Positions 1 through 5,594 of a stretch of DNA of 5,594 nucleotides are shown here, piece after piece (positions within the stretch are counted from its first letter, which is position 1; the number at the start of each line of letters is the position of its first letter). The DNA comes from Chryseobacterium sp. UBA6632. Its GTDB lineage: Bacteria; Bacteroidota; Bacteroidia; Flavobacteriales; Weeksellaceae. Made by a program: the position numbers and the translations under genes. The stretch is taken from the NCBI GenBank assembly GCA_002455915.1, contig DKLU01000288.1:1-5594 (forward strand). Reading direction: 5' to 3'. Under the pieces are notes generated by a model. The model did no database searches, had not been told where the DNA came from, and saw nothing but the letters and a program-made list of their open reading frames with translations.

Positions 1-4
1 GCTT

Positions 5-30
5 CAATCGGGGCTAGGGAAGTTGTCATT
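5..30 (-). repeat. Truncated inverted copy of the AGCCCCGATTG intergenic repeat
   Basis: Positions 5-18 are the exact reverse complement of 3955-3968 (14 bp), and after a short mismatched stretch the match resumes with TTGTCATT (the reverse complement of AATGACAA near 3944). This is the edge of a dispersed intergenic repeat whose body must lie upstream of the window. The same core closes the repeat mosaic between the DUF3347 and oxidase genes, in the opposite orientation. I recall this motif as common in Chryseobacterium intergenic DNA, but cannot verify that here. Confidence 0.6.
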
Positions 31-81
31 TTAATAAATGTTAAAGAAAGTTTAAATAAGTTAAAATAAATTGTATATATT

Positions 82-89
82 CACGTTTG
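82..89 (+). promoter_or_regulatory. Weak candidate -7 box for the TonB receptor gene
   Basis: CACGTTTG matches the Bacteroidota -7 consensus TAnnTTTG at all but the first defined base and lies 19 bases before the TTG start, a plausible distance for a short leader. No good -33 TTG/TTTG is visible at the right spacing (about 19 bases upstream reads GTTA). The call is tentative. Confidence 0.3.
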
Positions 90-108
90 AAATTTTAAAA
101 CATTTCTT

Positions 109-2331
109 TTGAAAAAACTAGTTTTACCGCTGAGCCTTATGGTTCCTGTATTAGTATTCTCTCAAACCAAGAAGAAGGATACGATGAAAACCACAGATAT
201 TGAGGAAGTCGTTTTCCAGAAAAAAGTAGCAGGAAGTACGAAAGACATTACCAATGTGAAAATTTCCGCGAAAGATGCTAAAAATGTAGCCAGTATTTCC
301 GGAGGTATTGAAGGGATTATCAAAACGTTACCTTCTGTTAACTCCAATACCGAACTTTCTTCACAATATATGGTTCGTGGTGGAAACTATGACGAAAACC
401 TGATCTACATTAACGATATTGAAATCTACAGACCTTTCCTGATTAGAAATTCTCAGCAGGAAGGTTTAAGCATGATTAATCCCGACATGGTTTCTACCGT
501 TAACTTCTCTGCCGGAGGTTTTGAAGCCAGATATGGTGATAAAATGTCTTCTGCGCTGAATATTTATTACAGAGAACCTCAAAAATTTGAACTTTCCGGA
601 GAAGGAAGTTTAATGGGCGGAAGATTAACGGCTGGTTTTGCTTCAGGAAAAAAAGATGAAGACGGAAATAAAAAATTTACTGCTTTATTTTCAGGAAGAT
701 ACAGGAATATGAATCTTATTCTTAATACGTTAAAAGAAGATACAGATTTCAATCCTGTCTATATGGATTTTCAGACGTATATGAATTACCATATTACTCC
801 AAAATTATCATTGTCATTTATCGGATATTATTCTAAGAATGATTATGAAATGATTCCAAGAGAAAGGAGTGTAGATTTCGGAAGCTTACAGCGACCGCTA
901 AATCTTACCGTTTTCTACAATGGAAAGGAAGACGACAAGTATAAAAATATGATGGGAACGGTTTCTGCGAACTATAAACCATCGGATAAGTGGAAGTTTA
1001 CTTTAGATGCATTTTCTTATCAAAACAGAGAAAGAGAGTATTATTCTATCGGTTCTTCTTATATTTTACAGACATTTGATCCTGTGACGGGTGATCCGAT
1101 CACTTCCTATGATGCGGGCGGACAAATAGAACATGCTCGAAATGATTTATTTGTAAGAACTTACGGTACACAGTTCAGGGCTCGTTTTTCACCCAATGTG
1201 AATACAGATTTTGAGGTTGGATTTAAATATGAAAAAGAAAACCTTAAAGATTTAACCAATGAATGGAAATTGATAGATTCTGCGGGATATAGCATGCCAA
1301 GACCTATGGATGATCCTAGAATTGGCGATTATTCTGATCTTGAACTGGCTTATAGAATTGCAGGAAATAATCATATCGAACCGACAAGAATGTCTGCTTA
1401 CGCACAGTATTCTCAGAAATTTTTCTGGGGAGCAAGCAAAGTTTTCATCAATGCCGGGGCTAGAGTTTCCAACTGGAGCTTCAATAAAGAAACTATTTTC
1501 TCACCAAGAGTTCAGTTTGCCATCAAACCCGATTGGGATTCTGATATGTTGTTTAAACTTTCCGGAGGTATTTATTATCAGTCGCCTTTTTATAAGGAAA
1601 TCAAGGATTTAGATGGGAATTTTAACAGCAATATCAAATCTCAACGTTCAATCCAGGCAATTTTAGCGAATGATTATGAATTTTATATGTATGACAGACC
1701 GTTTAAACTAACAACGGAAGCATATTATAAGAAAATGAATAACCTGATTCCTTATTATATGGATAATGTGAGGATTCGTTATTCGGGGCAAAACAATGCA
1801 ACGGGTTATGCTTATGGTATCGATACCCGCTTATATGGAGAATTTGTCCCCGGAGTAGATTCTTGGTTGTCTGCAAGTTATGCCAGGGTTTATGAAAATA
1901 TAGACGGAAGAGGAGATATTCCGAGACCAACCGATCAAAGATTCAGGTTTGCGATGTTCTATCAGGATTATATGCCGCAGTTTCCGAAAATGAAGGTAAA
2001 TCTGACATTGACTTACGCCATGGGATTACCCACAGGAGCACCTGTTTTTACAGATCCTTACAGCTATCAGAAAACGTTGCCAGCCTATAAAAGAGTGGAT
2101 TTAGGACTTTCTTATGCTTTCATAGAGCCTAAAGAAAAGAAATCAGCGTATGGATTTTGGGGAAATTTTGAAGAATTAACGTTGGGAGTTCAGGTCTTTA
2201 ATGCCTTTAACATTAGAAATACGGTGGCTAATCAATGGATCTCAGATTCAGCGACAAATATGGCATATCCGGTTCCTGTACGTTTAACAGGACGTTTCTT
2301 TAATGTAAAGCTTGAATTTAAGATTAAATAA
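109..2331 (+). CDS. TonB-dependent outer-membrane receptor, substrate unknown
   Basis: This encodes an outer-membrane beta-barrel importer energised by TonB-ExbBD. The 740-residue product begins with a Sec signal peptide (about residues 1-18, cleavage near FS|Q). A TonB-box-like stretch DIEEVVF follows (30-36), then a plug domain (about 45-155) with the motifs VRGG (89-92), LIYINDIEIY and RYGDKMSSALNI (141-152). The rest, to residue 740, has the alternating aromatic strands of a 22-stranded barrel and ends RFFNVKLEFKIK. It lacks the N-terminal carboxypeptidase-regulatory-like domain that many Bacteroidota receptors carry. The start is TTG: an in-frame TGA at 88-90 leaves no upstream alternative, and the next ATG (139) would remove the charged n-region of the signal peptide. 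No SusD-like partner follows, which argues against a glycan-uptake pair. A terminator directly downstream isolates it from the metal genes. Family assignment is firm; cargo (siderophore, metal or other) cannot be told from sequence. Confidence 0.93.
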   Translation: MKKLVLPLSLMVPVLVFSQTKKKDTMKTTDIEEVVFQKKVAGSTKDITNVKISAKDAKNVASISGGIEGIIKTLPSVNSNTELSSQYMVRGGNYDENLIYINDIEIYRPFLIRNSQQEGLSMINPDMVSTVNFSAGGFEARYGDKMSSALNIYYREPQKFELSGEGSLMGGRLTAGFASGKKDEDGNKKFTALFSGRYRNMNLILNTLKEDTDFNPVYMDFQTYMNYHITPKLSLSFIGYYSKNDYEMIPRERSVDFGSLQRPLNLTVFYNGKEDDKYKNMMGTVSANYKPSDKWKFTLDAFSYQNREREYYSIGSSYILQTFDPVTGDPITSYDAGGQIEHARNDLFVRTYGTQFRARFSPNVNTDFEVGFKYEKENLKDLTNEWKLIDSAGYSMPRPMDDPRIGDYSDLELAYRIAGNNHIEPTRMSAYAQYSQKFFWGASKVFINAGARVSNWSFNKETIFSPRVQFAIKPDWDSDMLFKLSGGIYYQSPFYKEIKDLDGNFNSNIKSQRSIQAILANDYEFYMYDRPFKLTTEAYYKKMNNLIPYYMDNVRIRYSGQNNATGYAYGIDTRLYGEFVPGVDSWLSASYARVYENIDGRGDIPRPTDQRFRFAMFYQDYMPQFPKMKVNLTLTYAMGLPTGAPVFTDPYSYQKTLPAYKRVDLGLSYAFIEPKEKKSAYGFWGNFEELTLGVQVFNAFNIRNTVANQWISDSATNMAYPVPVRLTGRFFNVKLEFKIK

Positions 2332-2412
2332 GAGTAGATTGCAGGTAGAAGGAGCAGGATGAAGGAAATATTCTCAATCATCTGAAAAATCTGCGGGAAA
2401 TAAAAATAGAAC

Positions 2413-2447
2413 AAAACCTCTTGAAATCTTCAGGAGGTTTTATTTTT
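2413..2447 (+). terminator. Intrinsic terminator of the TonB receptor gene
   Basis: AAAACCTC (2413-2420) pairs with GAGGTTTT (2434-2441), and the inner TTGAA (2421-2425) pairs with TTCAG (2429-2433) through one G-U. Together they give a 13-bp stem with a 3-base loop (ATC). The stem is followed by ATTTTT. It starts 81 bases after the receptor stop codon. The symmetrical A and T runs could let it work in both directions, but no convergent gene is present. Confidence 0.88.
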
Positions 2448-2503
2448 ACCAAATTTTATAACAACAATACATAATTTTATAACATCAATCTCAAAGATAT
2501 TTT

Positions 2504-2511
2504 TACCTTTG
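2504..2511 (+). promoter_or_regulatory. -7 promoter box of the HYC_CC_PP gene (leaderless start likely)
   Basis: TACCTTTG is a perfect match to the Bacteroidota -7 element TAnnTTTG. Only seven bases separate it from the ATG at 2519, so transcription should begin at or within a few bases of the start codon. No clear -33 TTG was found at the usual spacing; the region is AT-rich. The box sits just after the preceding terminator, as expected for a new transcription unit. Confidence 0.65.
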
Positions 2512-2518
2512 CTTTGTA

Positions 2519-2896
2519 ATGAAAAAGATTCTTGCCATATTATTCTCTGTTTTCTACTTCGGATTCTCTTCTGGGGCAGTTTTCAGCGTTCATTATTGCA
2601 TGAATGAATTGGCTTCTGTAAGCCAGAAAGTTGACGATATTTGTAGTAAATGCGGGGTTAAAACAAAGAAAGACTGTTGTAAAACAGAAATTAAATTATT
2701 AAAAGTTGATGATTCTCAAAAATCAGATTTTCTTAAAATTGATTTCTTACAACAAATTTCAGAGCTTCCACAAAATGAATTTTTCTTTGTAGATCAATCT
2801 TTTTCAGCTACAAAATTTACTCAAATTCAAATCAATGCGCCGCCGGAAATTTGGTCGGTTCCAATCTTTATTGACCATTGTAATTTCAGAATTTAG
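2519..2896 (+). CDS. HYC_CC_PP family small exported Cys-rich protein
   Basis: The 125-residue protein has a Sec signal peptide (about 1-20). It carries the three signatures for which this Bacteroidota family is named: H25-Y26-C27, the pair C53-C54 in KKDCCKTE, and P108-P109 in NAPPEIW. Additional cysteines form C42-x-x-C45, and the C-terminus has H120-C121. The mature part therefore holds six cysteines plus histidines, which suggests thiol-based metal binding in the periplasm or at the membrane. The family's biochemistry is not established to my knowledge, so copper binding is inferred from residues and neighbours. It follows a terminator and has its own promoter box. It lies 244 bases upstream of the DUF3347 gene with no convincing terminator between them, so co-transcription is possible. 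Start choice is supported by the signal peptide and the promoter spacing. Confidence 0.85.
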   Translation: MKKILAILFSVFYFGFSSGAVFSVHYCMNELASVSQKVDDICSKCGVKTKKDCCKTEIKLLKVDDSQKSDFLKIDFLQQISELPQNEFFFVDQSFSATKFTQIQINAPPEIWSVPIFIDHCNFRI

Positions 2897-2905
2897 AATT
2901 CGTCA

Positions 2906-2936
2906 GTCGTTTGATTTTAAAATCATTACGAACGAC
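2906..2936. repeat. Nested palindrome just after the HYC_CC_PP stop codon
   Basis: GTCGTT (2906-2911) pairs with AACGAC (2931-2936) around a perfect 14-bp palindrome TGATTTTAAAATCA (2912-2925), with five extra bases (TTACG) on the 3' side. It begins ten bases after the stop codon. There is no T-run directly after it, so it is a poor intrinsic terminator. It could be an operator or an mRNA 3'-end or processing hairpin. Confidence 0.4.
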
Positions 2937-3032
2937 AGGCTTTCTTGCTTTATGAGCAATACAATTAATAATTCTATCTTAACATTTGATTGTCTCAAAA
3001 TAATTCATAACAAGAGTTATCTTCTTGGCTGG

Positions 3033-3101
3033 GTGAAACGCCTTTGCGAACAAAAATATTTTCAAACATTCAAGAAAATTATTGCGCTCTTTGTGTTAAA
3101 A
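3033..3101 (+). repeat. 70-bp intergenic repeat, copy A
   Basis: It begins with the same 15 bases as copy B (GTGAAACGCCTTTGC) and continues with interrupted similarity (AAAAATATT, TCAA, AAGAAAAT, TTGCG, CTTTG, GTTAAAA) to the end of copy B at 3790. It lies 39 bases before the DUF3347 start codon, so it is probably in that gene's leader or the spacer after HYC_CC_PP. No coding capacity is apparent. Confidence 0.75.
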
Positions 3102-3140
3102 TTAAGACGATCAATACAATTAATTCTAAAATTTAAAACA

Positions 3141-3614
3141 ATGAAAAAACATATCATCACAGCAGTATTCTCTTTATTTTCAATTATTTCAATTGCGGCA
3201 CAATCTAAAAAAGATGTGCAGGTTACTAAGCTTTATCAAAACTACATTGCGATAAAATCAGCTTTAGCTTCAGATGATGCAGACAAAACGTCAAAAGCGG
3301 CGACCGAATTCATCAAAACTGCTTCTGCAATCGATGTTAAGCAGGTTTCAGAAGGAAATTTGAATATTCTCAGAAAAGATGCAACAGCAATCTCAGAAGC
3401 AAGAACAATCAACACTCAAAGAGAAACGTTTATGAATCTTTCAGACAATATGATTGCTTTGGCAAAGGAATTTAAAGTTTCTGAAAATCCGGTTTACGTT
3501 CAATATTGTCCAATGGCAGACGGCAGCTGGTTGAGCGATGAAGCTAAAATCGTAAATCCTTACTACGGAAAATCCATGCTTTCTTGTGGAAACGTAAAAT
3601 CTACAATTAAATAA
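3141..3614 (+). CDS. DUF3347 domain protein, exported, probable copper-site protein
   Basis: The product is 157 residues: a Sec signal peptide (1-20, cleavage near AA|Q), a helical region with an LYQNYIAIKSAL-type heptad pattern (about 28-110), and the DUF3347 signature at the C-terminus. That signature is QYCPMADGSW (121-130) and NPYYGKSMLSCG (139-150), giving C123, M125, M146 and C149 as likely soft-metal ligands. DUF3347 also occurs fused to Cus-type efflux adaptor proteins, which supports a role in periplasmic copper handling; direct function is unproven. The open frame reaches back to 2835 inside the HYC_CC_PP gene, but the ATG at 3141 alone gives a signal peptide and the usual family length. 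It is flanked by a 70-bp repeat upstream and by a repeat mosaic before the oxidase gene. No clear promoter or terminator was found for it. Confidence 0.88.
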   Translation: MKKHIITAVFSLFSIISIAAQSKKDVQVTKLYQNYIAIKSALASDDADKTSKAATEFIKTASAIDVKQVSEGNLNILRKDATAISEARTINTQRETFMNLSDNMIALAKEFKVSENPVYVQYCPMADGSWLSDEAKIVNPYYGKSMLSCGNVKSTIK

Positions 3615-3718
3615 TAATTGTATCTTATTTTAAAATAATAAGTTGTATAGCTTAAATTAAAATTTACTTTATATAAATTGTTCAACAGATTCTCCACAAA
3701 CTTTGAGATCTTATTTAA

Positions 3719-3790
3719 GTGAAACGCCTTTGCTAACTTAAAAATATTCTCAATAATCTAAAGAAAATCTTTGCGACCTTTGCGTTAAAA
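3719..3790 (+). repeat. 70-bp intergenic repeat, copy B
   Basis: This is the second copy of the repeat at 3033-3101, direct orientation, 686 bases downstream. The first 15 bases are identical and the remainder is similar with a few small gaps, ending in CTTTGCGACCTTTGCGTTAAAA-like sequence (copy A: ATTGCGCTCTTTGTGTTAAAA). It contains GACCTTTG, close to a Bacteroidota -7 box, so promoter activity is conceivable but not supported further. Confidence 0.75.
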
Positions 3791-3837
3791 ACTCAGAAGT
3801 ATTAGGTAAATCAGTTAAACAATTGTTTTCAAAGTTT

Positions 3838-3910
3838 GTCATCCTGAAAGGATCTAAACATGCTAGAAATAAATTCTAAATATTCGTGTCGTAGATTCCT
3901 ACGAAATGAC
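3838..3910. repeat. Imperfect palindromic intergenic repeat (GTCAT...ATGAC)
   Basis: The left arm, starting GTCATCCTGAAAGGATCTA at 3838, is matched by the right arm ending at 3910 (GTAGATTCCTACGAAATGAC), whose reverse complement shares GTCAT, the AGGA core and ATCTA with a few mismatches. A small inner hairpin TAGAA/TTCTA (3864-3868 / 3874-3878) sits in the spacer. This GTCATTCTGA...GAATGAC type is, from memory, a common dispersed element of Bacteroidota intergenic DNA. Confidence 0.6.
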
Positions 3911-3954
3911 GAATTTTGTGGATATTTTTAAAGTGTTTTAGTGAATGACAAAAA

Positions 3955-4056
3955 CCTAGCCCCGATTGCAACGGCATCCTTTTGTGCAGCGAAGCGAAAC
4001 AAAAGGTATAGTGCTTCGACTTCGCTCAGCATAAATTCCAAGCGGGAAGTAGCTTT
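3955..4056 (+). repeat. AGCCCCGATTG intergenic repeat with internal hairpins
   Basis: It starts with CCTAGCCCCGATTG (3955-3968), which is present inverted at 5-18, and ends near AAGCGGGAAGTAGCTTT. Inside, CCTTTTGT (3978-3985) pairs perfectly with ACAAAAGG (3999-4006) over a 13-base loop. Alternatively AGCGAAGCGAA in that loop (3988-3998) can pair with TTCGACTTCGCT (4015-4026) apart from one bulged base. The CTTCGACTTCGCTCAGCATAA stretch (4014-4034) looks like a second repeat type inserted into the first. Its extent at the right end is approximate. Confidence 0.6.
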
Positions 4057-4131
4057 AAAAAAGTTTAAGCCGGTCCAATATTTAAAGTATTAAAATTCAA
4101 GCTATACAACTTCAAAAAACCTAGAAATATT

Positions 4132-5594
4132 ATGAAAAAACTCATACTATTTCTGATGCTTCTATTTTCCGTTTTCAGTTTTTCACAAACAACAAAGACC
4201 TATTTTACCTGTCCGATGGATCCTGAAGTAGTTTCCTCAAAACCAGGCGACTGCCCGAAATGCGGAATGACTTTAAGGAAAAAATCAGTTATCATAAAAC
4301 CTAAAGTTGTTGCAAAACCGGAAGTAAAGTCTGTACCGAAAACGGAGATAAAATCAACAGAAATTAAGAATAAGGTTAAGGATAAAATTGAGATTGAGAA
4401 AAAGAATGATGTAAAAAAGGTGAAGAATGTAAATATTAATAAGCCTGTTTTAAACTCTAAAAATAAAAATTTAGCGCAATCAAAATCTCAACCTAAACCT
4501 CAATCTCAAGATCATTTCCAATCTCAAAAATATACTTGTCCAATGCATCCGGAAGTAATTTCCGATAATCCCGGAAAATGCCAAAAATGCGGAATGGATT
4601 TAGTGGAAATTGAAAATCATTCTTCAAATCAAACTGAATCTGAACCAGAAGCTCAAAATTCTGTTTTAAAAAGAAACTCAGAAAATGGAAAAGTAAGTTT
4701 TGGAGGAAAAACGGTTCGCTACGATTTATATGTAAAAGATACGATCGTCAATTTTACAGGAAAAAACCGTCGTGCGATCGCTGTAAACGGAAAATTACAG
4801 GCTCCAACTTTATATTTTACAGAAGGAGACACTGCGGAAATTTATCTTCATAATATGTTAAAAGAAAACACAGGTTTTCACTGGCATGGCGTGATTTTGC
4901 CCAATGAACATGATGGTGTTCCATATTTGACAACAAAGCCTGTAAAACCAGGAGAAACGCATTTATATAAGTTCAAAATTTCTCAAAACGGAACCTATTG
5001 GTATCATTCTCACGAAGGTTTGCAGGAGCAGATCGGAATGAACGGAATTCTGGTTTTCAACAAAAGAGAAGGTGAACCAAAAGTGAATTATACCAAAGAA
5101 ATTCCTGTATTGTTAGGAGATTGGAGTGATGAAGATCCGATGCAGATTGCAAGAAGACTTCATATGGCCAATACGGATTGGTATGCGATTAAGAAAAATG
5201 CGGTTCAAAGTTATTGGGAAGCGATAAAATCCGGCAATTTCGGAACAAAAGCGCTGAATGAATGGAAAAGAATGGAAGCAATGGATGTAAGTGATGTGTA
5301 TTATGATAAATTCCTCATCAATGGACAGCCAAGTTCTGAATATTCTCAATTAAAAGCGGGAGATAAAGTTCGGTTGAGAATCGCAAATGGGGCTTCATCC
5401 ACCTATTTCTGGTTGAATTTCGGCGGTGGAAAAATAAAAGTGGTTGGAAATGACGGGAACGACGTTGTTCCTGTGGAAGTCGATCGCTTGATTGTTGGAG
5501 TTTCGGAAACGTACTATATTGAAGTTACGATTCCTGAAAATAAAAGTTTTGAATTTCGAGCAACTTCGGAAGATAGGATTGGTCATGCTTCGCT
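4132..5594 (+). CDS. CopA-like multicopper oxidase with two N-terminal heavy-metal-binding domains (3' partial)
   Basis: 487 residues are visible and the frame is open at the window end. The order is: Sec signal peptide (1-18, FS|Q); HMBD 1 (24-49) with C27-P-M29, C41-x-x-C44-G-M46; a Lys-rich then Gln/Ser-rich linker (50-133); HMBD 2 (134-159) with C136-P-M138-H139, C150-x-x-C153-G-M155; first cupredoxin domain from about 186 with VNFTGK (206-211), HWHG (250-253) and YWYHSHEG (289-296); a CopA-type insert starting LLGDWSDEDP; and the beginning of the second cupredoxin domain (YYDKFLINGQ from 390). H250, H252, H292 and H294 are four of the eight His ligands of the trinuclear copper centre; the type 1 site and the other half of the cluster should lie past the window. 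By family it should oxidise Cu(I) or phenolic substrates in the periplasm for copper tolerance. HMBD 1 has Asp30 where HMBD 2 has His139. No twin-arginine motif is present. The ATG is chosen for the signal peptide. Confidence 0.9.
   Translation, partial: MKKLILFLMLLFSVFSFSQTTKTYFTCPMDPEVVSSKPGDCPKCGMTLRKKSVIIKPKVVAKPEVKSVPKTEIKSTEIKNKVKDKIEIEKKNDVKKVKNVNINKPVLNSKNKNLAQSKSQPKPQSQDHFQSQKYTCPMHPEVISDNPGKCQKCGMDLVEIENHSSNQTESEPEAQNSVLKRNSENGKVSFGGKTVRYDLYVKDTIVNFTGKNRRAIAVNGKLQAPTLYFTEGDTAEIYLHNMLKENTGFHWHGVILPNEHDGVPYLTTKPVKPGETHLYKFKISQNGTYWYHSHEGLQEQIGMNGILVFNKREGEPKVNYTKEIPVLLGDWSDEDPMQIARRLHMANTDWYAIKKNAVQSYWEAIKSGNFGTKALNEWKRMEAMDVSDVYYDKFLINGQPSSEYSQLKAGDKVRLRIANGASSTYFWLNFGGGKIKVVGNDGNDVVPVEVDRLIVGVSETYYIEVTIPENKSFEFRATSEDRIGHAS

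Larger units (their letters stand above)
3640..4112. repeat. Repeat mosaic bounded by a 14-bp perfect inverted repeat; possible MITE-like insertion
   Basis: AAGTTGTATAGCTT (3640-3653) is perfectly inverted at 4099-4112. The similarity runs inwards with gaps to about 3675 and 4079 (ACTTTATATA against TATTTAAAGT). The 473 bases so bounded contain no plausible gene. They hold three further repeat modules: 3719-3790, 3838-3910 and 3955-4056. Terminal inverted repeats around non-coding DNA resemble a miniature inverted-repeat element, but I see no target-site duplication next to the ends and no transposase, so this could also be a long-range mRNA stem or a stack of separate intergenic repeats. The whole non-coding gap is 3615-4131. 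Confidence 0.5.

Noticed and set aside
1310..1930. Alternative-frame open frames (+ and - strand) within the TonB receptor gene
   Set aside because: They are embedded in a full-length, recognisable receptor and show no start context or domain.
109..2331. SusC-like glycan transporter
   Set aside because: No N-terminal carboxypeptidase-like domain, shorter than typical SusC (about 1000 residues) and no SusD gene follows; a general TonB receptor fits better.
2835..3140. Upstream extension of the DUF3347 frame to an ATG at 2835
   Set aside because: It overlaps the end of the HYC_CC_PP gene, gives an Arg/Lys/Phe-rich sequence without family resemblance, and would bury the clear signal peptide starting at 3141.
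3604..3642. AT-only hairpins after the DUF3347 stop (CAATTA/TAATTG at 3604-3620 and CTTATT/AATAAG at 3624-3642) as a terminator
   Set aside because: The stems are six AT-rich pairs, there is no T-run after them, and in this AT-rich DNA such pairs are expected by chance; the second also overlaps the long inverted-repeat arm.
3640..4112. CRISPR array or tandem-repeat array in the long intergenic gap
   Set aside because: The repeats are different modules, each present once within the gap; there is no regularly spaced repeat unit with unique spacers.
5113..5586. Two minus-strand open frames inside the oxidase gene
   Set aside because: Both lie wholly within the strongly supported oxidase frame, show no motifs and have low-complexity Ile/Phe/Arg composition typical of antisense shadows.

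Overview
The window looks like chromosome of a Flavobacteriia member, most probably Chryseobacterium or a close relative (Weeksellaceae). The signs are AT-rich DNA, Sec signal peptides ending in FSQ or AAQ, a TonB receptor of Bacteroidota type, a Bacteroidota-type -7 promoter box (TAnnTTTG) placed almost against a start codon, and families largely confined to Bacteroidota (HYC_CC_PP, DUF3347, MCO fused to HMBD). The genus is inferred; no rRNA or marker gene is present.

All four genes are on the + strand. (1) 109-2331 encodes a TonB-dependent outer-membrane receptor with a TTG start; a strong hairpin terminator at 2413-2447 follows it. (2) 2519-2896 encodes a small exported Cys-rich HYC_CC_PP protein behind a perfect -7 box that predicts a leaderless or nearly leaderless mRNA. 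(3) 3141-3614 encodes an exported DUF3347 protein. (4) 4132 to the window end encodes the N-terminal 487 residues of an exported CopA-like multicopper oxidase preceded by two heavy-metal-binding domains. Its C-terminal copper sites lie beyond the window.

The 515-base gap between genes 3 and 4 is a mosaic of repeats. It is bounded by a perfect 14-bp inverted repeat (3640-3653 / 4099-4112) that extends imperfectly to about 35 bp. Inside are a second copy of a 70-bp repeat also found upstream of gene 3, an imperfect palindrome with GTCAT...ATGAC ends, and an 'AGCCCCGATTG' element whose core also occurs inverted at the very start of the window.

Genes 2-4 read as part of a copper (or related soft-metal) handling locus of the periplasm: Cys/Met/His-rich small proteins next to a probable Cu(I)-oxidising enzyme. 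The TonB receptor is separated by a terminator and a new promoter, so its link to copper is only by position. No RNA gene, CRISPR array or transposase was found.
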